64,000 bases of DNA from positions 38,714,761 through 38,778,760 of the forward strand of contig JAKCOZ010000003.1 of assembly GCA_022605955.1 (NCBI GenBank). Direction: 5' to 3'. A program made the position numbers and the translations under genes. Of this stretch, positions 47,579 through 57,954 are shown in pieces. Below the pieces are notes generated by a model, which searched no databases, had not been told where the DNA came from, and was given only the letters and a program-made list of their open reading frames with translations. The stretch's first letter is position 1, and the number at the start of each line of letters is the position of its first letter. Source of the DNA: Rallus limicola (lineage: Eukaryota; Chordata; Aves; Gruiformes; Rallidae).

Positions 47579-49687
47579 TCCGGTTATCACCTTTCATGAC
47601 GGACATACTATTCCCAGTGACTAAGTAAGAAAGCACTGCTCTAAACTTCTAAAAATTTGTTTCAAATGATTGCACAAATCTTCAAAGTATGAGACTATTT
47701 CTTGGACTTCTAGGACCAGTATAAATTTATGTTTATATTATGTAGCATAAAGGTATATTCATGCAGGGATTCTGATAGATAATTAAGACCAGATTTTAAA
47801 TTTTATGCTTATATGTTTGAATTAAACATATTTTAGCAATAGGCAGCATTACAGAACGTATGTTCTTAATTACCGTTGAAAATTCAGCCCGCTAATCCCT
47901 GGATATCAAATATTCCTTCTGTCAGGTATACAATGCCTTTTAAATTCTGCTTAATATCAGAGACATACTCATTAGCTTCAGCTGCTCATTATCTGGCAAA
48001 AATCTATAAAAGGAAATGCAAAAACAACAGAAGCAACAGCTTTTAATCTAGGGTGTTTAAACCTAGGATTAAAAGACTGTTTAGGTAGAAGGGATGGCAT
48101 CTTGCATCTATGTCTTTAAGGCACAGCAATATGGTTTATTTAGAAAAAGAATCGATTGTTAAAATAGGCAGGTCAGTCCTATGGTATGGCAGATCACCAT
48201 CTCTTTCACCTTTCTTGTCACATTCGAAAACTACTCAGAGGTTCCTCATTCAGCTACCTTTTCTGTTTTCAAAAACACAAAAGTTATATTGTAAATTACT
48301 GCTTTTTCTTAGTCTTCAGAAAAATGTGAAAGTTCACCTAGCCACTCTTGCTGGCAGGTGATTTGTGGGACTTGTGATGTAAGTATGCTTTTCAATAAAA
48401 ACCCTAATTGTGCTGTGAATATGAGGCAGAGAGAGATATTTAGAATGATAAAAACCCTTCCTCCACCCAAAAATGCACTAAAAGGCTGTAGAGTTGCTTC
48501 TCTGGCCAAGGAACTGTGAGGGAAAACCTTCCCTGACATTGCACCAGTATTTGTTGATGGTGGCTTGCAATGCAGGAACAGCTCACCTGCCTTGGACATC
48601 ATTTTGTCCCCTTGGCTCTGTGAAGGGAGTCTGATGAACAGCAGCTTTGTTGGTTCTGAACCTGTTCTTCTGTACCTGCCCTTCAGTTCAAACCATCTTA
48701 GTTAATAGTTATCCTTGTAAAGTTGCTAACTTCATTAGATAGAGACATGTTTCACCAAATACCTTTCATTATCAGCAAAGTTCAGAAGCTCCTATGGACT
48801 CTTCCTAGTCAGTGCAGGGAGATGAAGTCTACTGTTGGGAAAATCAGATTCTGTTGCTCTGAATTTTGCTTCCCTTCCCCCAGGGGACTTAGCCAGGGAC
48901 TTGCAGGTCTTCTCACACACACACATACCCCCAAGTTCTCATAAACCTAAACTTGTACCAACCAGTTCTCAGTTCTTCCAATTTTTTTGTGCGAGTTCTT
49001 CTGCCCATGATTCCTCTCTTTAGAGGCTATGCTGTTTCTCTGCTTTGATTTCCTGTGTTTTTCTCTCCATAAATCTAGGAAACTGCAGGGACTATTTTTA
49101 CATCTACCAAATACCTCACAGACAGTCTCTGGGCACCCAAGCTTCTGTCTTGTTTTCAAAATTTGTAAATCTCTACTTTCTCAGGAAAAAATATAGGGTG
49201 ATTTTGCTGCAAACAAAAGCTGTCACTTTTCCAAAGTCAGATTAAACACTATGTCTGAATTTCAATTATATATTTTGTATGAAAAAACCCAAACAGCCAA
49301 CTAGGCTCCTCAAAACAACATTTCATTTTGGTTAATCCAGTTGGATGTCTTCTTTTAAAGTTAGGCTATGATTAGAAGTTATGCATGGACAAGTACAGTA
49401 AGGATCCCCACTGCCCAGAGCAGTTTATGCTGCTTAGATTGTGGATGTACATGCATGTAAGTAACCAGGTCTAATAGTTGGTCCTGCTTCTTGTACAATG
49501 CATAGAAAAAAAATAGGAAACAGAAGTTGCCCTTTCTGAAATATTTAAATATTCTTCTTTTCAGACACAATTCCTGCAGTAACTTCAGTGCACTTACAAA
49601 GAGAGAATAGCAGGCACATATACAACACAGAAAATGACCCTCTGAGAAAGGGTATCAAATATAAAGAACTGGGACCCTCTACTTGCC

Positions 49688-49722
49688 TTCCCTTCCCTCA
49701 CCTTCCCTTCTCTTCCCTTCCC
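49688..49722. repeat. Pyrimidine (CCTTCCCTT)-type repeat
   Basis: Irregular repeats of 'cttccc'/'cttcccttccc', with one A-containing interruption ('ctcacc'). It is a homopurine-homopyrimidine tract of about 35 bp and could in principle form triplex DNA. Confidence 0.8.
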
Positions 49723-50455
49723 AATTAAACTGTCTCTCTAGGCAAATTAAATTAGTTTTTCCAAATAGCATGACAAATCTGATAAAAAACTCACTAGAAG
49801 AAGTTGTAGAGCTTTAAATGGTGCAACATGATCTGTTACTGTCTAAATGCATCTATAAATTCTGAGACACATACAAAAAAAACCCCATGGCCCTTTGGTT
49901 AAAGTACTAATATAACCAGTGAACTTATCTGACTGCTCAAGCAGTATTTAGTGTCTATAAACAGCAGATGTTGAAACATATGTAGCCATGGCTAAAGGCT
50001 GAAAAAATATAAATAATCCTCAAACTTTTCTGTTATCATTCTGTTCTGGGTCTGTCTAACGTCCTGAAAATGTCTGCTTAGGCATCATAGGGAAACCTGC
50101 CTCTTAAGTAAGTGAACAGCCATGTGAACCAACTGTAGTACACATTGTCAACACTGGAAAAAAAGTAAAACAAGGACTTATGAAAGAAAAAAATAATAGG
50201 AATCAAGAACTTGAGAAGAAAAGACATGGCTTGTGTCTTGAGAAGGATAACCAAGAAATAGGCTGAGCAGAGAAAGAGATGTAACAAAAAACAATGAGAA
50301 AAGAAGTTTAAACACAAGGCACTGCCCTCTGAGCCCCACACTTCTATGAAGGAGAAATCTAGAGCAAAGCATGTTTTCTGTTTGCCTCCGCTCATTTTGT
50401 TTCTTTGCTGCTGCTGGGGAGGAGAGAAGGGAACAGGGCTTTGTTGCTGTGTTTC

Positions 50456-50530
50456 TCTTTAATTTGGGGTTTGGTTTAATGGAGGTTTTTGGTTGTCTTT
50501 TTGTTTGTGGGTTTGTTTTGGTTTTTTTAA
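50456..50530. repeat. G/T-rich low-complexity patch
   Basis: A run of GGTTT/GTTTT variants ('ttggggtttggtttaatgg', 'ggtttttggttgtc', 'gtttgtgggtttgttttgg'). The complementary A/C-rich strand gives a low-complexity open frame on the minus strand that should not be read as a gene. Confidence 0.8.
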
Positions 50531-52084
50531 TCTTGGATCTCCTCTGCACTTTTGTTTTCTAGATAACCTTGCTCTTTCCCCAGTCAGCAGGAGAGTGCTG
50601 GTTTCTCAGGGACCCAACATCTAATACCTTCTGCTGACTGTGCTCTGTTCCATAGTAAGGCAGAAAAGAAAATTTAGCCGACAGGCCTGCACTTGTGAGT
50701 GACTACCCTGAAAGTGCTGCACCACTATAGTTAGCTGTTGCTTTCAGGGTATCAGGGACCTCAAAATATTTGGCTGGTTTTGACTCCCTGAGGGAAGACT
50801 AAGATGTGAGGTAGGATCACACCACTATCTCCATACATGAAATGACTTCATTTACATTGAATAGTGGGAGCCAAGACAAGCCTGGAAAGGTTTGGGCACC
50901 ATCTGACTGCCTCTTTTGATGTTTCAGCCTTGCCTGCACAAGTTCTTGCTGGTTAATATATATTGTATCACGTGTGATGTAGACACAAAAATTAAGCTCA
51001 CTTTTTTTCTCACGCTGCATTTTGGGGCCAAATGCTGCATTGGTGCCCAGGATGCACTTATTCAGGGCAGCACCAGTTAGAAACAAGACAGGTTTTGGAC
51101 TGGTGAACAGCACCTATGAGAAAACAGACCACAAAAAAATATCCATGTTCACTTCAAAGAAATATGACCTGAATTTTTAAAAAAGCAAAGAACTACTTGG
51201 GATCCAGGCTATGGATCAAATGACCTTCTCCCCTTTGTAGCCCCGCACAGGAAGCAAATAAGGTGAGCGTGTAGTGACCAGCACATAACTCATTGCTCCA
51301 CCCATATCTCCAAAGGCCTTAGTCCCATTGAAATCAATGCCATGGCTATGCAGAACAGAAAAGCAGTGTAACCTTCACCTATGCCTGGATTTTTTGGAAG
51401 GCTTTTATAGTTAGTGTTTGTTATCAGAAGGGTTTTTTTTTCAGGAGGGATAATCCAGCAACATTTATTTTTACTGAACTCCATAGGTTTCTGCTCCAGT
51501 AGAGAACTATGAACACTCACTTGCATTTTCATTCAGAGAAGTTGTGTGGAATTGCTTCCTGCTTCTCATTATCCTTCAGCTCCCTGTGTCTTTGTTACCA
51601 CTAGCATTAAATCTATATGTATTCATTAACTACAAGCTAGAAAAATCACAAATGTGCAGGTTGTAGGGGAGAAGTTTCTCACAGAGATCTAATGGTTGAA
51701 ATGTAAATCTGCCTCCTGCTGAGATGTAAATTCAAACTCAAGAGCAGCCAATATCCTGGAAGGCATTTGGAGTCAAAGCCACTGCTGCTAATCTTATTAT
51801 TTTGCCTCCTTTCTACCGGACTGGCAGTATTAGCACTGCAACTGTACAAGTGCCAGGCACAGGAAGGAATAACTCCATTTTTCAGTTTGGCTTCATTTCC
51901 TAAGTTTTGTATGAATATATATTCTTGAGGAAAGACCAGAGACTTATATGTCTCAAAATCTATTTTGAGACTCAATATTTATAAAGAGTCAGTGTTTATA
52001 GTATGAGACTAAAGAGAGATAACAGAAGTCGACGCTGAGGTGTGAAAAATAAGAGCCTGAGTTATTAAAACAGCATAGAATATA

Positions 52085-52430
52085 TATTAAATGTTGAAGA
52101 CAAGCTGGAGAAAGTCCAGAGAAAACCGTGGGAGTGATAAGAAATTAGAGAAACATGTCCTGTGAGGAAAGGTTGAGAGGAAAAGCTGTTTATTTCATCT
52201 AGAAGACACAGGGACATGACAACAGTTGTCTGATACTTAAAGTTTTGTAGTTAAGAGTCTGGTGACCTACTGCTCTCTTGTGACCACGGGGAAAGGCAAG
52301 AAGTAAGCTTAAATTGCTACATAGCAATTTATAATAGAAATTACTTTTTTTTTTTTCTGGTGTCAGGATGGTAGAAAATGGGAATTATCTAACTAGTTCA
52401 GCAGAGAAACCTGGTCATATCAAGGCCACG
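52085..52430 (+). mobile_element. Ancient, heavily decayed CR1 LINE fragment
   Basis: Homology is visible as an ordered series of CR1 ORF2 phrases: 'agctggagaaagtccagag', then 'tcctgtgaggaaaggttgagag' (SYEERLR), 'ctgatacttaaag', 'ctctcttgtgaccacgggg' and 'agcttaaattgc'. After a T12 run the phrases 'ggtagaaaatgggaatta' and 'ctaactagttcagcagag' follow, matching the segment before the 3' end in older CR1 families. The 3' tail itself is not recognisable. It is the most diverged copy in the window and its ends are uncertain by 50 bp or more. Confidence 0.65.
52345..52356. repeat. T12 run within the decayed CR1
   Basis: Twelve T residues interrupt the ORF2-derived sequence at a point where other CR1 copies have mixed sequence, consistent with later mononucleotide expansion. 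Confidence 0.85.
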
Positions 52431-55400
52431 ATTCGTGTACTCTGTTTTTGGACAACTGCTTTAGAATAAGATGAATCATGCCCTGGAAGTACCCTTTTCT
52501 CCCCGTGGGCTCTGAAGAAAGCCTGGAGTGACTAACTCAGATGTAGTCATCCTCATTCCATCAGATGAATCCCCATCCCAGATGTCCAGCTTGGCTTGAT
52601 AGTCCCAGAGCACAGGGGATGTCTTGGCACTCTGACAAAACATAAGGATGTTATTTTTTTCCTGAAGTTTTGTCAGGACACCAGATTTTCCCTGTCTCTT
52701 CCTGTCAAGCTGTAGCCCTGAGAACAAAACCATTCCCAGCACCATAGTAAGAGAGATGTCAAGACCTCTCCCGTCCCACTTCTTGACCCCACCACAAAGC
52801 CTGATGTAGAGTGGGGGCATTTCCACCTACCTTACACCCCTTTAAAAAACTACCTATGAGTATTTTCAAAGGTGATCAGAGAAGCATTACTTGGGGTTGA
52901 TCTAGGATTGATTCATCCTGCTTCTGTGCTTGGACGACAAGTAAGCTCACCGAGATCCCTTTTTTCAGAAGTCATGGAGCTACTAAGAGGAATTTGACAG
53001 AAAAGACAACAGAATACGGGTTTGCAAAAACACAAAATGGCTACTAATAGTAAGATATTCTAGATGGGGGTAGAAAATTATCTCAAGCATAGGGAAGGTA
53101 CATCAATGAATCACATTAAAGTGAATTGGCATCATCTTGAAAAATAGACTGCAAGTAATATCTGCAGACCTCAAGGGCCTGAACCAGAAGTGACCTAACA
53201 GGTCATTTTGAAGGTTAGCATCTACAAATTTCCATCTACACTGACATAAAGTATATTTCTCTTGCATATCAGTACAAGAAAATGTTCACCTTTAAAACAA
53301 TGGTATTCAGCTGAATAAAATTCCTGAAGGTGTGTGCCTATTCACAAGAAAGTGTTACCATCTATTCAGTAATTAATATGAAAAATTCTAATTGCCTGGC
53401 ACTGCAATATTATAGATTAAATATTCTCAGCCACCTGAAGATAAAGTCTTCCTATCTACAAGTTCTTAATTTAAAGAAATTTCTCTTTACATATTAAAAC
53501 CTGTTTTCCAAAGCCAGTTTCAAGACATACCTTATTTTTTTTTCCCCAGTATTTCAAAGCTCCTGCTAAAAAACTTTTTTTTTTTTTTGTTCCTCAGCCT
53601 TCCAGGATATGGCCAAGCACTTGGAGACCTTCAGTCTAAATCAGGGCAAATGAATGTGAGCTCTGAATTCACTGAAGGAAACACAAGTCACTTTCTCCCC
53701 TTCTTTCCCCTCTTTTGCTACCTATTCTCCTGAGGCTATTCCTTACAGGGCTAAGAGTAGGTACACTTGCTTCTCAAACTGATTTTGACAAGTGGCCCTT
53801 GTTGATATAGTCACTCTAAGAACAAGACAGGGCCATGAGTAGTTACAGGTTGACTAGAGATGCTAGCCTTTTAATGCTGCTCTGTCAAAGCTAGAAGAAT
53901 ACCGTTAATCCGGTATAACCAAGTGCACATTTATGGACTGAGCGCAGAGGAAATGGAACTGAACAGAAACATGGAAAGTATGTCAGCGTCCTCTTTCTCC
54001 TTATGACAATTTTGCGACACCTGCATGCAGCCAGGAACTATCTCTGGAGTCTCCCAGTCCCTGTGGGGAAAGCTGTCTCCAGATTCAGAGAAGTTTTGCT
54101 TGAACAGGAATTGGGATGAGGTACACCAGAGAATGCTGGTTGGTGGGGCTTTCTCAGAGACAGTGCCCAACACTGTTGCTGCAGTGAGTGGTGGCTTGCA
54201 TTTCTGGAAGCTGTGGATTTCTGTGTAGGGAGTGTTTCTGACTATTCGCACCAACACCAACAACTTCCACTCGGTAACGAACATTTAATTCCTAATTGTC
54301 TGGGGTGCTGGGCAGCTCCGGAGCAGCTCCCCACACTTCAGGAAATATGTTCTTCAGTACTGAACAGTTGGAGTAACAAGATGTCATATTATTTTCAATT
54401 GTTCTCCTCTGTGTTCTCCTCATGGGATTTTATGGACTGATGGCTCAAAAGATCAGAGTTCTCTTGTTATTCAGAGATCTCACTGGCAAGGTTCAGATGT
54501 CCCAAGATGAGTATGAGCTTAAGTGGTTTGATGGATGAAAACCTGTTTGCTCAGCAGCATGCCTGTTGGATAAGGTGCCCACAAAGTAGACTGAAAAGGT
54601 AGATGAAAAATCTATCAATCATACATAGCACGTTTCACGTATCCAGCATCCTACTTAGAAGCATTAGGGATATATCTTAATTTCTCAGATGCAAAGTCAT
54701 TCTGCTTTTAGCCATTTCAAAATCACAAAGGACCACATGCTTTCAGAGAAACTCTTAGTGAGCTTACGATGTTATCGGTGCACATAAAGGTATACATCAG
54801 GCAGAGTTATGGAAATATTAAACATATTGGGCCTGAGTCAGAACTCACAAGGGGCTTTTATAGAAGTATAAAGCTTTGGTCCTGACTCATACAAATGAAT
54901 CCCAGATGAGAACTGCAATGTTTGTATTTGGAGTACAAACACTTCAGTAAATTGGCAGCTAATACAGTCAGGACAACTACCAGAAAAGGTCACAAAGGAA
55001 ACAGTAGCAGCACTTTGTGCTAAGATGTACAACTACTCGTCACTGAAGTCCTGGTTTAAACTTTGCGTTTGCTTTCTGTTGTGTTGACATTGGATTTAAC
55101 CACTTTCTTGTGGCCTTTCTCAGATATTCTGATTAGTGTTATGTTCATGTACCTTTTTGTTTGGGGTTTTTTTTTTTGGTGGGTTTGTTTTCAGCTTTCT
55201 GTTTTGTTTTTGGCCTTTTTTTTTTTTGTTCGTTTTGCTGTTTTCTTGGGTTGTTTTTTTTTTGCAAAGCAGAACTCCTTATCAGGATTTTAATCACAAT
55301 TTTGTGCAACAGGAAAACTGTAGGTCTTATTAAAAAATTACTTTGTTTTCATAGCTTCATTTCAAATGCACCGAATGGTTTAACTTTCAAAATCTGATGC

Positions 55401-55951
55401 TTCCACCACCTTTGACATCTTGAGAGTTTTGGTGATATTTCACAAATGCTCATGAATTAAGATTCATGCAAGTTGCAATCAGGTAATATTACTGTAGTGC
55501 TTTTGCAACAGGACAAATGGAAGTAAAAATGTGTACAGTAACACAGAAACAGTGCAATTTTGGAGTACATTGAATAACACACTAACATTCCACCGAGGTG
55601 AATTTCTTCATTCCAAATACAACTGAACTGAAAACCTGGGAAGATCCATCCCTTTCTTTAACCATTAAATAAAGCTCTCCACCTTTTAGTGGGATATTTC
55701 TGTTCCAGCTATAGAAGACTTTGCATGGAAATGGGAGGTGCCAATCCCTGAAAATTTGTCAAACTGTAGGCAAACACCTGAAAAAGTAGTGGCAAGCATT
55801 GGAAACCTAGAAAAAAAATCAAGCAAAATTCATTATATTTCTAATTGCAGCTGAATAATGGGCAATGAAGAAGGCAAAGTGGACAGGGTGCTAATCATGA
55901 TGCACCATTTCCCATGCACATAGCAGTGGACCTTAAAAAAACCACAGAGCA
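52431..55951. other. Non-coding stretch, no gene recognised
   Basis: No transposon, RNA gene or recognisable exon. Open frames of 116-117 codons at 52476-52826 and 53931-54284 on the minus strand have no motif and no visible splice context. A T14 run lies at 53575-53588 and a G/T-rich patch at about 55157-55265. Confidence 0.55.
55157..55265. repeat. T/G-rich low-complexity patch
   Basis: Runs of up to 12 T separated by GG/GGG or single G and C bases ('tttggggtttttttt', 'ggtgggtttgttttc', 'tgttttgtttttggcc'). Three overlapping plus-strand open frames here encode strings of Phe, Val, Leu and Cys and are composition artefacts, not membrane proteins. Confidence 0.8.
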
Positions 55952-55992
55952 GGTATGTGGGTAACTTCACATGGTATGTGGGTACTTCAATG
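55952..55992. repeat. Imperfect tandem duplication, about 20 bp
   Basis: The phrase ggtatgtgggtaacttcac (55952 onwards) is followed at 55973 by ggtatgtgggtacttcaa, one base shorter and with small differences at the end. Two copies only. Confidence 0.85.
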
Positions 55993-56090
55993 TTAATCTC
56001 GCAACACTAAAGTCAGGCAATGTCTTCAGTCCACAATAGACTTCTGTGCTACTCCTCCCTAACCCACAAGTCAAACAGGAGTAATGACTT

Positions 56091-56130
56091 GATGAGGCGT
56101 TGGGTGTAAGGATGAGGCATTGGGTGTAAG
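56091..56130. repeat. 20-bp tandem duplication, one mismatch
   Basis: Two abutting copies of gatgaggcgttgggtgtaag (56091-56110) and gatgaggcattgggtgtaag (56111-56130). The single difference is G to A in a CpG, consistent with methylcytosine deamination after duplication. Both copies share a GGGTGTAAG end. Confidence 0.95.
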
Positions 56131-56749
56131 AATGTGTGGTAATGGCAGTGTATTATTCCCTTAACCTGTTTCTTACACATCACCTTGAGCTGGAGGAGGT
56201 GCTGGGACGGGTAAGTGACTGAGAAAGCAAAAAGGCCTAAAGTGAAGATCTTTCATGAAGGAATAGGAATCCTTGGTTTTCCACTCTCCTTTTCATCCAA
56301 GAGATATTACTTTTTTGTAGTCATATTTTCTTTTCTTTTATAAATGAAGCAACAAATCCTAAATCCATAAAAACTGTGTCCCAGACTCTACCAGCATCTG
56401 TGCATAACAAGTCAACTGCACAGTCAGAGCCCAGGCAAAAAAAGCAGCCCTAGGGTGAGGACTGTGTAACTGCAACAATTTACGGCCTCCTCATACTCAG
56501 TAAGCATGCCTGATGTCAGCTAAGGAATGGATTTTCTTTAAGCAATCAGAATTATAGCAGTTCTAGATTCCTAGAACCCTTTTTTGTAATTTACTAAGAC
56601 TCCCAAATATGACCTCTGAACTATCAGATAAATTCCTTCCAGCTAGCCCCAGACCATGTGGATTTGTTTTTCTGCTATGTATATCAAATTTGAGGGAAAG
56701 GTTGGGCTTGGAGTGTATATACACACAGGGAGTTTTGCCCCAGCTTTCC

Positions 56750-56780
<31 letters not shown>

Positions 56781-56985
56781 CTTGAAAACCTTTCTCCTTA
56801 TTCCTTCTGAGGCAACATGAACAGTGCTGGGAGCTGGTATAATTCAAAGGTCAACCTCTACCATGTGCATATTTTACAGTCTGCTAAGTAGAGCCTTATT
56901 AAGAAACTAATGCTGCTATACATCTCTTCTCCCTATTCTGCCTTCCAAAGGGAGTAACACAGAGGAAACAAAGCGTATGTGCAGT
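56131..56985. other. Non-coding stretch containing an A29 run
   Basis: No gene recognised. The only notable element is the long A-run at 56750-56778; the minus-strand open frame across it (56563-56847) owes its F-string to this run. Confidence 0.6.
56750..56778. repeat. Poly(A) run (A29)
   Basis: Twenty-nine consecutive A. No AATAAA lies shortly upstream, and I could not find a target-site duplication pairing with the sequence after the run ('gacttgaaaacc'). A processed-retrocopy origin is therefore possible but unsupported. Expected to be length-polymorphic. Confidence 0.95.
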
Positions 56986-57690
56986 CTCAGAATCACAAAA
57001 TGTCAGGAGTTGGAAGGGACCTTGAAAGATCATATAGTCCAAGCCCCCTGCCAGAGCAGGATCACCTAGACGAAATCACACAGGAACATAACCAGGTGGG
57101 GTTTGGATGACTCCAGGGAAGGAGACTCCACAACTTCTCTGGGCACTATGCTCCAGTGTTCCATAATCCTCACAGTGAAAAAGCTTCTCCTTATATTCAC
57201 ATGAAACTTCCCATGCTCCAGCCTGTACCCACTGCCCCTTGTCCTATCGCTGGACATCACTGAGAAGAGCCTGGCTCCATCCTCCTGACTCATACCCTTT
57301 ACATATTTATCAACATTAATAAGGTCGCCCCTCAGTCTCCTCTTCTCCAAGCTAAACAGGCCCAGCTTCCTCAGCCTCTCCTCATAAGGAAGGTGTTCCA
57401 CTCCTTTCACCATCTTGGTGTCCTTGTGCTGGACTCTTTCAAGGAGTTCTGTGTCCTTGAACTGAGGGGCCCAGAACTGGACACAATATTCCAGTTGTTG
57501 TCTCACCAGGGCAGAGATGAGGGGGAGAAGGACCTCTCTTGACCATACCCCTTCTAATACACCCCAGGATGTCATTGGCCTTAGCCATGAGGGCATGTTG
57601 CTGGCTTATGGTCATCCTGCTTTCCACCAGGACCTCCAGGTCCCTCTCACCTACGCTGCTTTCCAAAACGGGGCAGTTACAAGTATGCCA
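56986..57690 (-). mobile_element. CR1 LINE, about 0.7 kb, minus strand
   Basis: This is a 5'-truncated CR1 reading right to left. The left edge 'ctcagaatcacaaaatg', then 'ggagttggaagggacctt' and 'gaaagatcatatagtcc', is the reverse complement of the CR1 3' end. The body carries ORF2 C-terminal sequence in an unusually long open frame (57066-57596). The 5' limit is near 57690, where minus-strand CR1 wording (GERDLEVLVESRM region) fades. Its 5' end faces the 5' end of the next CR1 about 265 bp away. Confidence 0.93.
57066..57596 (-). pseudogene. CR1 ORF2 C-terminal remnant, long open frame
   Basis: This is the carboxyl part of CR1 ORF2, downstream of the reverse-transcriptase active site. The 176-residue frame contains [14 protein letters not shown], the LERVQ..KM.KG.EHL block, [21 protein letters not shown], then [19 protein letters not shown] and [11 protein letters not shown]. 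It closes with a stop at about 57066. The first 25 or so residues are out of frame with the ORF2 reading immediately 5', which continues in the frame at 57439-57666 ([20 protein letters not shown]). So one frameshift separates the two parts. The open frame probably reflects a comparatively young insertion, not function. Confidence 0.85.
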
Positions 57691-57954
57691 GTTCCACAGA
57701 AGGTATCAGATGACTTTAAGGAAGATAACATCTTTGAAAAAAAGGGTAGCGGGGGAATAGGATAGTAGGGAAATGGGGAATCTGCCAAAACTGCGTTTGG
57801 AGAAAAATCCTCTAATAAAGCTAAATTTCATAAAATATTGAGAGAGTTGTCATCACTTATTAGCCACAAAGAGAGCCATGATTATTAAACTGACTATACA
57901 TCACATTTCATACATCTCAAAATAATGTTCCCACTTCATACGTTTTCCAGACTG
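57691..57954. other. Spacer between head-to-head CR1 copies
   Basis: About 265 bp of AT-rich, apparently unique sequence between the facing 5' ends of two oppositely oriented CR1 fragments. Nothing else is recognised. Confidence 0.6.

Larger units (their letters stand above)
43119..52084. other. Non-coding stretch, no gene recognised
   Basis: About 9 kb of AT-rich DNA without a recognisable transposon or exon. Visible structures are (AT)20 at 47537-47576, a pyrimidine repeat at about 49688-49722 and a G/T-rich patch at about 50456-50530. A (CA)n run also sits near 48912-48924. The longest open frames (about 105-123 codons at 50078-50549 on the minus strand) fall over the G/T-rich patch and are low-complexity artefacts. 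Confidence 0.55.

Noticed and set aside
50078..50549. Minus-strand frames of 105 and 123 codons, one Lys/Thr/Pro-rich at its start
   Set aside because: They fall over the G/T-rich patch and A-rich DNA; composition explains both.
55063..55397. Three overlapping Phe/Val/Leu-rich open frames resembling membrane proteins
   Set aside because: They read through the T/G-rich low-complexity patch; T-runs encode Phe strings in any frame. No motif, and no conserved start.
56561..56778. Possible processed retrocopy ending in A29
   Set aside because: No AATAAA shortly upstream, no recognisable coding remnant and no target-site duplication around it.
56563..56847. Minus-strand frame with a poly-Phe string
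   Set aside because: The string is only the A29 run read on the minus strand.
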